From Verrucomicrobiota bacterium (GTDB taxonomy: Bacteria; Verrucomicrobiota; Verrucomicrobiia; Opitutales; UBA953), in assembly GCA_014193315.1 (NCBI GenBank), contig BJHS01000018.1:1-41176 (forward strand): DNA of 41,176 nucleotides, read 5' to 3'. Within the stretch, counting starts at the first letter, position 1. Each line of letters opens with the position of its first letter. Made by a program: the position numbers and the translations under genes. The notes beneath the pieces were generated by a model that was not told the origin of the DNA, ran no database searches, and was given only the letters and a program-made list of their open reading frames with translations. This document shows, piece after piece, positions 16,027 to 26,450 of this stretch.

Positions 16027-16962
16027 TTATTTCGCCGGCACCGCCGCCGGTTCGGTCTTCAACGCGGGTTCCGTCGAGGCCTTGGTTTCTTCAACGGGCA
16101 GCGCCCGCGGCTTGGCCACGTTCTGCGATTCGAACAGCCAGAGGCGCCGGGAGGGCATGTCCACGGCGATCGGGTGGGCCCGCAGGAAATCGTCGCCGAG
16201 CAGGTTGTGTTCCTGGTCGCGATTGAACTCCACGCCGGTCAACGGGACACCTCCGATGCGGAGCGATTTGATCTGGCAGGTCTCGACGCGGGTCAGCGAG
16301 ACGCCCCGTACCGTCGCGACGGGGATGTAGCCCTTGAACGTCGTTTTCCCTTTGAACTTCAGCGAGCTCATGTAGGACTTGGACGCGCCGGAGTCGACAA
16401 TCATGGGCACCTTCTGGCCTTCGACCTCGATGTTCACGCCGCAGTGGCCGCCGCGGCTGTAGCAGGAAATCTCGTGCGCGGCGGAGGTATCCGGCGTCTT
16501 GCCAAGCGTCATGACCTTATTGGACAGGTCCATGTAGAAGGGCTTCTCGAAGAGGATGTCCGCGCCGATGAGCCCATCGAGGTCCATGCCATTGAGGGGC
16601 ATGATGCTGATGTGGAAATCGCGCCAGACCGCGCCGCTCGCCTCGAGTTTCTCGATGTACCCGTAGGTGTTCTCGCTGCGGCCGGAATTGCCCATCGAAG
16701 GCACGGTGAACGCCTCGGGGACGTCGCATTTCGCGGCGCCGCGGGGGGTCAGCACGCCGGTGCCTTGGCAGCCGGTGTCCACCCCCAGCGTCAGCGGGAC
16801 GCCGTTGATCTTCACCTGGATCGTCGGGATGGATTTGATGCGTAGGCGGAAGGTCGCGATGCCTTCGGCCGGAAATTCCGACTTCGGTTTCTTCACCTCT
16901 TGGGCCGGCAGGGCCGCGACCAAGAGGGCGATAAGGCTGGTGAACAGGAGTCTCAGGGTCAT
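16027..16962 (-). CDS. Exported double-lobed aspartyl protease (retropepsin-like)
   Basis: This 311-residue protein has a signal peptide (MTLRLLFTSLIALLVAALPA, 1-20) and is presumably periplasmic or envelope-bound. Two retropepsin-like halves are visible, each with an aspartic active-site triplet. The first is LTLGVDTGCQGTGV (D62-T-G) with a flap-like region, then GLIGADILFEKPFYMDL. The second is PMIVDSGASKSYM (D190-S-G), then LLGDDFLRAHPIAVDM. Both halves end in the hydrophobic-G-x-D motif expected after the active site. A single chain with both aspartates could form an intramolecular dimer, as pepsins do. ATG 16962 is chosen because it yields the signal peptide. It follows lnt on the same strand after a 91-bp gap, so shared transcription is possible. 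Confidence 0.8.
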   Translation of the reverse strand: MTLRLLFTSLIALLVAALPAQEVKKPKSEFPAEGIATFRLRIKSIPTIQVKINGVPLTLGVDTGCQGTGVLTPRGAAKCDVPEAFTVPSMGNSGRSENTYGYIEKLEASGAVWRDFHISIMPLNGMDLDGLIGADILFEKPFYMDLSNKVMTLGKTPDTSAAHEISCYSRGGHCGVNIEVEGQKVPMIVDSGASKSYMSSLKFKGKTTFKGYIPVATVRGVSLTRVETCQIKSLRIGGVPLTGVEFNRDQEHNLLGDDFLRAHPIAVDMPSRRLWLFESQNVAKPRALPVEETKASTEPALKTEPAAVPAK

Positions 16963-17048
16963 GACGGGAAGCGTCGCCGGGTCGGCGGTTTGTCCGGGCG
17001 GGGTGAGATTACCTTGGCTCGAAACCGGGGGAGGTCGAGCGGTCTCTG

Positions 17049-17060
17049 CCGATTTATCGG
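17049..17060 (-). terminator. Short palindrome over the lnt stop codon
   Basis: CCGA and TCGG arms flank TTTA, with the lnt TAA stop lying in the central part. The stem is only 4-5 bp, so this is weak as a terminator. It is recorded because similar palindromes cover other stop codons in the window. Confidence 0.2.
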
Positions 17061-18636
17061 TCGAGCGGCCGGCGGCGGCGCCAGAGGTAGGTCGCGGCAA
17101 AGGCCAGCCCGCCCAGACCGACCGCCCAGTCGCCATGCTGCACCCAGTAGGTCGGACGGCTCCGCGGGGAGCGGACCTCGGCCACCTGGACGGCGGCGGC
17201 GCCCGCACCGGTCGGGAGCATCAACCCGTGCGGGGTGATGACCCCGCTCCAACCTTCATTGCCCGAACGGGCGACCGGCAGGCCCGTGGCGGCGGCGAGC
17301 AGGACCGAGTGGGCGGTGTGCTGGGCGTCGGCGGCTTCGTGGCCGTACCAGCCATCGTTCGTCACCACGATCAAGAGGTCGGCGCCGGCCAAGGCATGCT
17401 CACGGGCCAGCTCGGGGAAGACATCCTCGTAGCAGACGAGCGGGCCCGCCACGAAGGTGAAGCCGCCGCGGGTCGTCAAGGGCAGCAGGGTCGCGGTCTG
17501 ACCGGCGACGCAGTCCTCGGCGATGGGGACGACTTTGCGCAGCGGCAACCAGTCCGCGCCGGGCACATACTCGCCAAACGGGACGAGGCGCCGCTTCGCG
17601 TAGGTCGGCTTCTGGGCGCCTTCGGTGGTCACGACCGCCACGCTGTTGGCGTAGCCTTCGCCGCGTCGCTCGAGCACGCCGACCACGAGGGGCGGGCCGC
17701 CGGTCGCCCCGCGCAGCCGGGCGGCGTAGCCGGGGTCGTCAAGCAAGGGCGGCAGCGCGGCTTCCGGCCAGATGACCACGTCCGGCTTGGCCGCCGCCGC
17801 CCGCCTAGTCGCCTCGAGGATGGCCGCATAATGCCGGGCGAACTTATCCGATTCCCATTTCTCCGTCGGGTTGAAATGCGTCGTGATCGCGCCGATGCGC
17901 ACCGCTTGGCGCGGGACGGGGCGAGCCGCCTTGTCCAACGTCACGTAAAAGCCGGCCGCGATCACCGCCAGCCCCAGGTAAAGTTCCGGCGTCAGGCGTC
18001 GCGCCCAGTCCAGCGAACCCATCGGCTGGAGGGCGAGGTCGGCTTGGCGGAAATTCCGGAGGCGGATGAGCCAGCTCGCCACGCCGAGGTTGATCAGCAC
18101 GAGTCCCATGGACAGGCCGATCGGCCCGACCCAGGCACAGAGCCCGAGCATCACGGGGTTGCCTTGTTGGCTGGCGGCCAAGGGTAGCCAGCCGAAGCCG
18201 GTCAGGATGGTCATCCGGGTCCATTCCAGCAGGCCCCAGGCCCCGGCGAGGCCGAGGAGGGCGAGCAGGCGCGCCGGCCAGGCGGCGGTCGTGCTGACCG
18301 GGAGGATCCAGCGCAGTAGTAGCAACCAGACCCAAGGGTACAGCGCGCAGTAAGCGCTCAGCCCGACCCAACCCAGCCAGCCAAGGGGTGGGTAGACATG
18401 CCGGAGCCAAGCCAGCAGCACGAACCAGAGCGCCCAGCTGGTGAGGAAGGCCGCCCGTCGCCAGTGGCGAAAATTCGGGGAGCTCGCCGCGGCCCAGGCC
18501 GCTGGGACCAGCGCGAAGAAGGCGACGAACGGGTGGCCGAACGGCGGGAAGGAAAGGCCGAGCAGGACCGCGGTGAGTCCCAGCCCGCACCAGGTCGGTC
18601 GGCGATCGCTGAAGGCGGGGCTGGCGGCCGCCTCGA

Positions 18637-18640
<4 letters not shown>
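17054..18640 (-). CDS. lnt: Apolipoprotein N-acyltransferase
   Basis: Lnt adds the third acyl chain to the N-terminal cysteine of lipoproteins in the inner membrane, the step before Lol-dependent sorting. The 528-residue length is normal. The N-terminal half has several hydrophobic helices (residues about 17-235). The C-terminal half is a carbon-nitrogen hydrolase domain with the catalytic triad in place: E293 in VVIWPEAALPP, K349 in YAKRRLVPFGEYVPG, and C403 in LVCYEDVFPEL. Further landmarks are VVTNDGWYG and ARSGNEGWSGVI. Its ATG overlaps the secA stop by four bases (ATGA), so it is translationally coupled to secA. Confidence 0.95.
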
Positions 18641-21642
<3,002 letters not shown>

Positions 21643-21696
21643 GGGTCCGGGACGAAGGGTAAGCAAACCCTCACCCGCCCCCCCGGGGCAAGCCAT

Positions 21697-21725
21697 TTGA
21701 CTCAGTTGTTCACAAGGGGTTTTCC
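21697..21725 (+). promoter_or_regulatory. Possible trxB promoter
   Basis: TTGACT (21697-21702) is followed after 17 bases by TTTTCC, a poor -10, in the 126-bp gap between the divergent secA and trxB genes. The -35 match is good and the position is reasonable for trxB, but the -10 is unconvincing. Confidence 0.25.
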
Positions 21726-21768
21726 GCCTTGCTGTCAGCCTCCATCCCTCAAGATGGAAGGCCTCCCC

Positions 21769-22692
21769 ATGGCTGAAAACGTCCTCATCCTCGGCACCGG
21801 ATGCGCTGGCCTCACCGCCGCCATCTACGCCGCCCGCGCCGGCCTCAATCCGCTGGTCCTGGAGGGTGGTCAGCCCGGGGGCCAGTTGACCACGACCTCC
21901 GAGGTCGAGAACTTCCCTGGCTTCGTCCACGGCGTCGATGGTAACGAGCTGATCACAAATATGAAGGGGCAGGCCGAGCGATTCGGCGCCCGCTTCGCCT
22001 GGGATCGCATCGAGTCCGTCGACTTCTCCGGCCCCGACAAGAAGCTCAAGGGTGGCGAAGCTACCTATGAGGCCAAGGCGGTCATCATCGCCACCGGCGC
22101 CTCGCCCCGCTTCCTCGGTATCCCCGGCGAGAAGCAGTATTACGGCGGCAACGGCGTCACCACCTGCGCGACCTGCGACGGCGCCTTCTACCGCAACGTC
22201 CCGGTCGCCGTGGTCGGCGGCGGCGACTCCGCCTGCGAGGAAGCCCTCTTCCTGACCCGTTTCGCCTCGAAGGTCCTCCTCGTCCATCGTCGCGACACCT
22301 TCCGCGCCTCCGAGATCATGGTCCAGCGCGTCAAGTCCCACGCCAAGATCGAGCTCGTCCTCAATGTCAGCCCCTTGGAAATCCTCGGCGGCGACGACGG
22401 TAAGGTGCACACCCTGCGCGTCCAGGATAAGTCCGGGGCGCCCCGCGATCTCGCGGTGAAGTGCGTCTTCGTGGCCATCGGCCACGTGCCCAATTCCCAG
22501 CCCTTCACCCCCGCCCTTGAGGTCGATGAAGGTGGCTATTTCCTCGCCGGCGCCAACACCGTCAGCACGCATGTCCCGGGCGTTTTCGTCGCCGGCGACT
22601 GCTCCGACCACGTCTACCGTCAGGCCATCACCGCCGCGGGCATGGGCTGCCGCGCCGCGATCGAGGCCGAGCGCTGGCTCGCCGGGCACTGA
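21769..22692 (+). CDS. trxB: Thioredoxin reductase
   Basis: This FAD enzyme uses NADPH to reduce thioredoxin and so maintains the cytoplasmic thiol pool. The 307-residue product has the FAD-binding [17 protein letters not shown] near its start, [15 protein letters not shown], the redox-active CATC (133-136), NADPH-binding [18 protein letters not shown], and [21 protein letters not shown] at the end. Two in-frame ATGs compete (21754 and 21769). The second starts nearer the FAD motif and has GGAAGG at good spacing in front, so it is preferred; the alternative adds five residues. The stop codon is buried in a long palindrome. Confidence 0.96.
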   Translation: MAENVLILGTGCAGLTAAIYAARAGLNPLVLEGGQPGGQLTTTSEVENFPGFVHGVDGNELITNMKGQAERFGARFAWDRIESVDFSGPDKKLKGGEATYEAKAVIIATGASPRFLGIPGEKQYYGGNGVTTCATCDGAFYRNVPVAVVGGGDSACEEALFLTRFASKVLLVHRRDTFRASEIMVQRVKSHAKIELVLNVSPLEILGGDDGKVHTLRVQDKSGAPRDLAVKCVFVAIGHVPNSQPFTPALEVDEGGYFLAGANTVSTHVPGVFVAGDCSDHVYRQAITAAGMGCRAAIEAERWLAGH

Positions 22693-22739
22693 GCGCGCGT
22701 CGCGGCAGAGCCGCGACGAGGGCTCAGTGCTAGGCACTG
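22686..22739 (+). terminator. Nested and alternative hairpins over the trxB stop
   Basis: An outer 9-bp stem, GCACTGAGC (22686-22694) with GCTCAGTGC (22722-22730), encloses an inner perfect 9-bp stem, CGTCGCGGC (22698-22706) with GCCGCGACG (22710-22718). The outer right arm can instead pair as CAGTGC-TAG-GCACTG (22725-22739). The trxB TGA lies within the outer left arm. No U-run follows. It would be a strong structural barrier to RNA polymerase or exonuclease. Confidence 0.55.
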
Positions 22740-22819
22740 GAGATGCCAAGCTGGCCAGTGGGTCTGTGGGCAAGGGCGTAGCTGTTGCCTCTTGTCGCGT
22801 GCGCTCTGCACGAGGGTAG

Positions 22820-22850
22820 GGGCAGCACCGCGTGCTGCCCTAGCTGTCGC
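22820..22850. repeat. Dispersed palindromic repeat, copy 1
   Basis: The copy has a 9-bp stem GGGCAGCAC / GTGCTGCCC around a CGC triloop (22820-22840), followed by TAGCTGTCGC. Two related copies lie at 29331 and 29965. All three share the shape GGGYAG-YMCCG-MKTGCTGCCCT-RGCT. It lies in the convergent trxB/ilvB gap. Confidence 0.6.
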
Positions 22851-22863
22851 TCCCTCCCCCTCC

Positions 22864-22896
22864 GGCCAACCAATCAACTGATCAACTAATCAACTC
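22864..22896. repeat. TCAAC-rich dispersed repeat, copy 1
   Basis: GGCCAAC, TCAA, GATCAAC and TCAACT recur here at fixed spacing with three- or two-base variable gaps. The same blocks at the same spacing occur in the two inverted arms at 24855 and 24955. The variable gap bases differ between copies while the blocks are kept. Confidence 0.5.
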
Positions 22897-22931
22897 TCCC
22901 CTGGCCCCAGCCCTGGCCCTAGCCATAGCCC

Positions 22932-22960
22932 ACGAAATAATCCCTGCGGGATTATTTCGT
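22932..22960 (-). terminator. Perfect 13-bp hairpin covering the ilvB stop
   Basis: ACGAAATAATCCC (22932-22944) and GGGATTATTTCGT (22948-22960) pair without mismatch around a three-base loop. The TAA stop of the acetolactate synthase gene is inside the stem. There is no U-run beyond it. It lies where transcripts of trxB and ilvB converge and is near symmetrical, so it could stop both. Confidence 0.6.
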
Positions 22961-24754
22961 CAAAATCTCCATCGCCGACTTCTTCTGCGGGATGAAGGGC
23001 AGCACGTGCTCGGTGTAGGGCACGATGACGTCGAGGAGGTAAGGTCCGTCGTGATCGAGCATCTCGCGCATGGCGGCGCGGAGGTCTTCACGCTTCATGA
23101 CCTGGCGGCCCTTGATGCCGAAGCCGTTGGCTATCTTGACGAAGTCCGGGTAGAGGCCGCCTGGGTTGTCGGGGCTGCCGATGTTCTTCGCGTCACCGAG
23201 GATGGTGTGGCCGCGGGTGCCGGCGTAGAAGCGGTCTTCCCACTGCACCACCATGCCGAGGTGCTGGTTGTTGAGGATTAGGATCTTCGCGTTGATCTTC
23301 TCGATCTTCATGCACGCGAGTTCCTGGATGTTCATCAGGAAGGAGCCGTCGCCGTCGATGTCGATGACGTGCTTGTCCGGGTGGGCGACCTTGGCGCCGA
23401 TCGCGGCCGGTAGGCCGAAGCCCATCGTACCCGCGCCGAGCGAGCTGATGAAGCGGCGAGGTTCGCCGAAGTGGTAATACTGCGGGGCCCACATCTGGTG
23501 CTGCCCGACGCCGGTGGCGATGATGGCCTTGCCCTTGGTTTCCTCGAAGAGCACCTGCACGGCTTCCTGCGGCAGGATGTGCTTGCTCTTGCGCTCGTAG
23601 CTGAACGGGTACGGGTGTTCCTTCTTCCAGCCGTTGATGGTCTCGTACCACTTCTTCAGGTCGGGCTTCTTGAAACCCTTCTTCGCCAGCGTGACGAGGC
23701 GGCTGAGCGCGTACTTGATGTCGGAGTGGATCGGGTAGTGCGCGAACTTGTTCTTCTGGTGTTCGGAGCGGTCGATGTCGATATGGACGATGGTGGCGTC
23801 GGGGGCGAACTTCTCGATGGCGCCGGTGATGCGGTCGTCGAAACGCGCACCCATGGTGATGAGGAGGTCGCTCTTGCAGACGGCCCAGTTGCCGGCGACG
23901 GTGCCGTGCATCCCGTACCAGTAAAGGGATTGCGGGTGGTCGCAGGGGAAGGCGCCGAGGCCCATCAGCGTGGACGCGACGGGGATGCCGGTGGCTTCGG
24001 CGAAGGCACGCAACTCCTTATGGGCGTCGCCGGAAAGGATGCCGCCGCCGATGTAAAGCGCGGGCTGCTTGGCGCCTTCGATGAGGCGGAGGACTTGCTC
24101 CAGCTCGCGGTCGGCGCACTTCGGAGGCGTCGGCAGGCCTGGGATTTCGACGTCGTCAGCGTTCTTCGGGAAGACTGGCACCCACTCGTGCTGTTGGATG
24201 TCCTTCGGGATATCGATGACCACGGGGCCAGGTCGGCCGGTGGTGGCGATCTTGAAGGCCTTATACATGATGCTCGGCAACTCGTTGTAATCGAGGACGA
24301 GGAACGAGTGCTTCACGATCGGCAGCGTCATGCCGTAGAAGTCGGTTTCCTGGAAGGCGGCGCGCCCGATAAATTGCTGGTAGACCTGGCCCGTGATGCA
24401 GATCAGCGGGATACTGTCCATGTGGGCGTCGGCGATGGCCGTGACGAGGTTCGTCGCGCCGGGACCGGAGGTGGCCATGCAGACGCCGGGCTTGCCGGTC
24501 GAACGCGAGTAGCCGTGGGCCATGAAGGCACCGCCCTGTTCGTGGCGCGGCAGGATGGTGCGGATTTTCTTGGAGCGGATGAGACCATGGTGGAGCTCCA
24601 TGGAAGCGCCTCCGGGGTAGGCAAAAATCGTGTCGACGCCCAGGTTCTCGAGGCAGCGGACCATGACGTCGCAACCGCGCATCTTGGCGCCAGAGGAGAC
24701 CGCGGCGGCGCTGGCCTTGGGGGTGAACGTCTGGGCGGCTTTCTTTTTAGGCAT
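22952..24754 (-). CDS. ilvB: Acetolactate synthase, large catalytic subunit
   Basis: This thiamine-diphosphate enzyme condenses pyruvate (or pyruvate with 2-ketobutyrate) at the first common step of valine, leucine and isoleucine synthesis. The 600-residue product has the ThDP-activating glutamate E72 in [17 protein letters not shown], then [38 protein letters not shown], a central FAD-type domain, [14 protein letters not shown] and the ThDP-Mg motif GDGSFLMN...NNQHLGMV. A Lys/Ala/Thr-rich extension of about 24 residues precedes the first domain. ATG 24754 is chosen at the end of the upstream non-conserved frame. No small subunit gene (ilvH/ilvN) is adjacent; it must be elsewhere or beyond the window. 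Confidence 0.95.
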   Translation of the reverse strand: MPKKKAAQTFTPKASAAAVSSGAKMRGCDVMVRCLENLGVDTIFAYPGGASMELHHGLIRSKKIRTILPRHEQGGAFMAHGYSRSTGKPGVCMATSGPGATNLVTAIADAHMDSIPLICITGQVYQQFIGRAAFQETDFYGMTLPIVKHSFLVLDYNELPSIMYKAFKIATTGRPGPVVIDIPKDIQQHEWVPVFPKNADDVEIPGLPTPPKCADRELEQVLRLIEGAKQPALYIGGGILSGDAHKELRAFAEATGIPVASTLMGLGAFPCDHPQSLYWYGMHGTVAGNWAVCKSDLLITMGARFDDRITGAIEKFAPDATIVHIDIDRSEHQKNKFAHYPIHSDIKYALSRLVTLAKKGFKKPDLKKWYETINGWKKEHPYPFSYERKSKHILPQEAVQVLFEETKGKAIIATGVGQHQMWAPQYYHFGEPRRFISSLGAGTMGFGLPAAIGAKVAHPDKHVIDIDGDGSFLMNIQELACMKIEKINAKILILNNQHLGMVVQWEDRFYAGTRGHTILGDAKNIGSPDNPGGLYPDFVKIANGFGIKGRQVMKREDLRAAMREMLDHDGPYLLDVIVPYTEHVLPFIPQKKSAMEILTK

Positions 24755-24854
24755 GGTCAGGGGGGCAGGGCGGGCCTGCAGGGAATGGGTTAGAAAAGGA
24801 CTGCCAGTAGCGGGAGCAAGTGTGAATAAGTAGGGTCGGCCGGCTTCTTGGGAA

Positions 24855-24987
24855 GTTGACCCGTTGATCGGTTGAAAAGTTGGCCAGATTTGAATAACCC
24901 CCGGTCGGCCGCTGACGCCCGTCCCCACCTTTTATCGAGGCAATGGGTGCGCCTCTGGCCAACTGGTCAAACGATCAACAGGTCAAC
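24855..24987. repeat. 33-bp inverted repeat upstream of ilvB (TCAAC repeat, copies 2 and 3)
   Basis: The left arm 24855-24887 (starting GTTGACCCGTTGATC) and right arm 24955-24987 (ending GATCAACAGGTCAAC) are reverse complements over 33 bp with four mismatches, separated by 67 bp. Each arm also matches the element at 22864. The arrangement looks like terminal inverted repeats of a tiny element or like paired operator sites in front of ilvB. There is no coding sequence between the arms. Confidence 0.6.
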
Positions 24988-25022
24988 TACCCGTTGCCCA
25001 GCTTGCCAGCCTACCCCCTCTC

Positions 25023-25811
25023 TCAACCCCCATGCCTAATCACCTTTAAACCACTGACCTTTATGCTGTTATGAATTCCGTCCTGCAGGTAGGCGTGCGC
25101 GGATTGGACAGATTCTGCAAGTCCCTTACCCAGAGCGATTTGAGCAGTTATTGCGGCCGAAAGTGTGCAGCCGCTGCCGTGGGTGTCGACGCCTGGCGCC
25201 CGGCGGGCTGTCAGGGTCAGCGTTCGCCCGTCCGGCCAAGCGAGGACATCGAGCAAATCATCCCCCTCGGCGTGCCCCCCTTTGAGGAGGAAAGGCACCC
25301 CATAGGCCTTCGCCAATTCCTTGGCCTCGGCTTCCGCCTGGGGCCCTCCGAGGGCCTTCCTTCCCAGTAAAATCGACGCTTCGTCGAGGTTCGGGGTCAC
25401 TAGGGCGGCGAGAGGAATCAGCCGTTTTTTGACCGATTCGACCGCCGCCGGGGCCAGCAAAGTCGCGCCACTGGTGGCCACCATGACCGGATCGACCACG
25501 GCGGGGATCCCCGCCGTGGCGATGAAGCCGGCGACCGCCTCGACGATACCAGCCTCGAGGAGCATGCCGGTCTTCAGGGCCCGGGGATGGAAGTGCTGGA
25601 CCACTTGCTGGCATTGTTCCAAGACGAAAGCCGGCGGGACCGGCAGCACGCCGGAGACCCCTTGCGGGTTCTGGGCCGTGAGGCAGGTGATCGCCGTCGT
25701 CCCAAAAACGCCGTTGGCCGCAAACGTCAATAGGTCGGCTTGGATCCCCGCGCCTGCCCCGCTGTCGGAGCCCGCGATGGAGAGGGCGGTGGGGAGCTCG
25801 GCGGCGGTCAT
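25023..25811 (-). CDS. thiD: Hydroxymethylpyrimidine/phosphomethylpyrimidine kinase
   Basis: ThiD phosphorylates HMP and HMP-phosphate in thiamine synthesis, providing a precursor of the cofactor used by acetolactate synthase next door. The 262-residue length is typical. Motifs in order are ALSIAGSDSGAGAGIQADL (10-28), the conserved TCLTAQN, ALKTGML, AVVDPVMVATSG, LVTPNLDEA, LLKGGHAEGDDLLDVL and the anion-hole region GVDTHGSGCTLSAAI with the catalytic Cys215. ATG 25811 starts just before the first beta strand; an in-frame start 33 bases upstream is possible but adds non-conserved residues. No Shine-Dalgarno site is seen. It shares a short divergent region with the small membrane-protein gene. 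Confidence 0.95.
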   Translation of the reverse strand: MTAAELPTALSIAGSDSGAGAGIQADLLTFAANGVFGTTAITCLTAQNPQGVSGVLPVPPAFVLEQCQQVVQHFHPRALKTGMLLEAGIVEAVAGFIATAGIPAVVDPVMVATSGATLLAPAAVESVKKRLIPLAALVTPNLDEASILLGRKALGGPQAEAEAKELAKAYGVPFLLKGGHAEGDDLLDVLAWPDGRTLTLTARRAPGVDTHGSGCTLSAAITAQIALGKGLAESVQSAHAYLQDGIHNSIKVSGLKVIRHGG

Positions 25812-25849
25812 CGTGAAAAGTTTATTAAGACAGGCTAGGGACAATCTGC

Positions 25850-25886
25850 TTGCCCAGCCCTATCGCGGTCAGCGTAAAATGGAGGT
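25850..25886 (+). promoter_or_regulatory. Candidate promoter and ribosome binding site for the TTG-started gene
   Basis: TTGCCC (25850-25855) and a good -10, TAAAAT (25875-25880), are 19 bases apart. GGAGGT (25881-25886) follows, 11 bases before the TTG start at 25898. The strong ribosome binding site decides the otherwise unusual TTG start. The promoter spacing is long, and a start site so close to the GGAGGT would leave little leader, so the promoter is the weaker part. Confidence 0.35.
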
Positions 25887-25897
25887 AAATCACCCAC

Positions 25898-26278
25898 TTG
25901 AGCAACGAGGAATCCCAACCTTCACCCGAAACCGTCGAGCAGCGCCGCCAGCTCTCCGTCGACGCGACCCTCGGGCTCGAACGCTTGGTGGTCGGCCGCG
26001 AATGCAATCGGTTCGACCGGCTTTCGGCGGAACGCAAAAGCCTGGCTTTCGCCGAGCTGATCCGCCTCGGGTTGGTCTACGGCACGGTGAAGCCGGTCGA
26101 GGGCCGTGCCTACCCCGACGTCGTGATTCAACGCGTCAGCCGCAACGCGGCCAAGAACGTCCGCAAGCTCCGGCTGTCGACCGATCGGCCCGACCGGCGT
26201 CACCTCGGCTGGAATCTCTTCCTGATCGGCCTTTTCTTGGCGATTGCTGGCCTCGTCCTCTGGGCCTTCCTTAAGTAA
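25898..26278 (+). CDS. Small C-tail-anchored membrane protein, unknown function
   Basis: I do not recognise this 126-residue protein. The N-terminal part is hydrophilic and helical ([20 protein letters not shown], then [20 protein letters not shown]). A short beta-like stretch follows ([20 protein letters not shown]), then a basic segment ([12 protein letters not shown]). A single transmembrane helix ends the chain at about 104-124 ([20 protein letters not shown]). The layout suggests a tail-anchored protein with its bulk in the cytoplasm. The TTG start is supported by GGAGGT upstream and by codon usage like the neighbours. It could regulate or tether a partner, but nothing in the context tells which. 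The stop lies in a small CCTTA/TAAGG palindrome. Confidence 0.7.
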   Translation: MSNEESQPSPETVEQRRQLSVDATLGLERLVVGRECNRFDRLSAERKSLAFAELIRLGLVYGTVKPVEGRAYPDVVIQRVSRNAAKNVRKLRLSTDRPDRRHLGWNLFLIGLFLAIAGLVLWAFLK

Positions 26279-26415
26279 GGGTGGAGGGGAGGGGGTCTTC
26301 GGGCGGGTCTCCGGCATGGCCCACCCCGGGGCGGTGCTTTATCTCTTTCCTTGCCACCCCCGCCTAATTTCCCCTTCTTTTGCCCTTCGCGTCCCCCGGC
26401 CAAGCCCCCGCTTGG

Positions 26416-26421
26416 TTGACC
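26416..26421 (+). promoter_or_regulatory. Possible -35 box of the ppdK gene
   Basis: TTGACC lies 35 bases before the ppdK ATG, in a pyrimidine-rich stretch with no Shine-Dalgarno site. No good -10 box can be pointed to. It is listed because similar TTGAC boxes stand 36-37 bases before two other start codons in the window. Confidence 0.25.
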
Positions 26422-26450
26422 TCGGCGCCCCCTCCTCTTCCCGATCTACC

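Noticed and set aside
21643-22773. N-terminal extension of SecA by nearly 380 residues
   Set aside because: The extension is antisense to trxB and has no homology. SecA begins at ATG 21642.
24855-24987. The inverted repeat as ends of a complete insertion sequence
   Set aside because: Only 67 bp lie between the arms, with no transposase. At most it is a non-autonomous remnant or a regulatory site.
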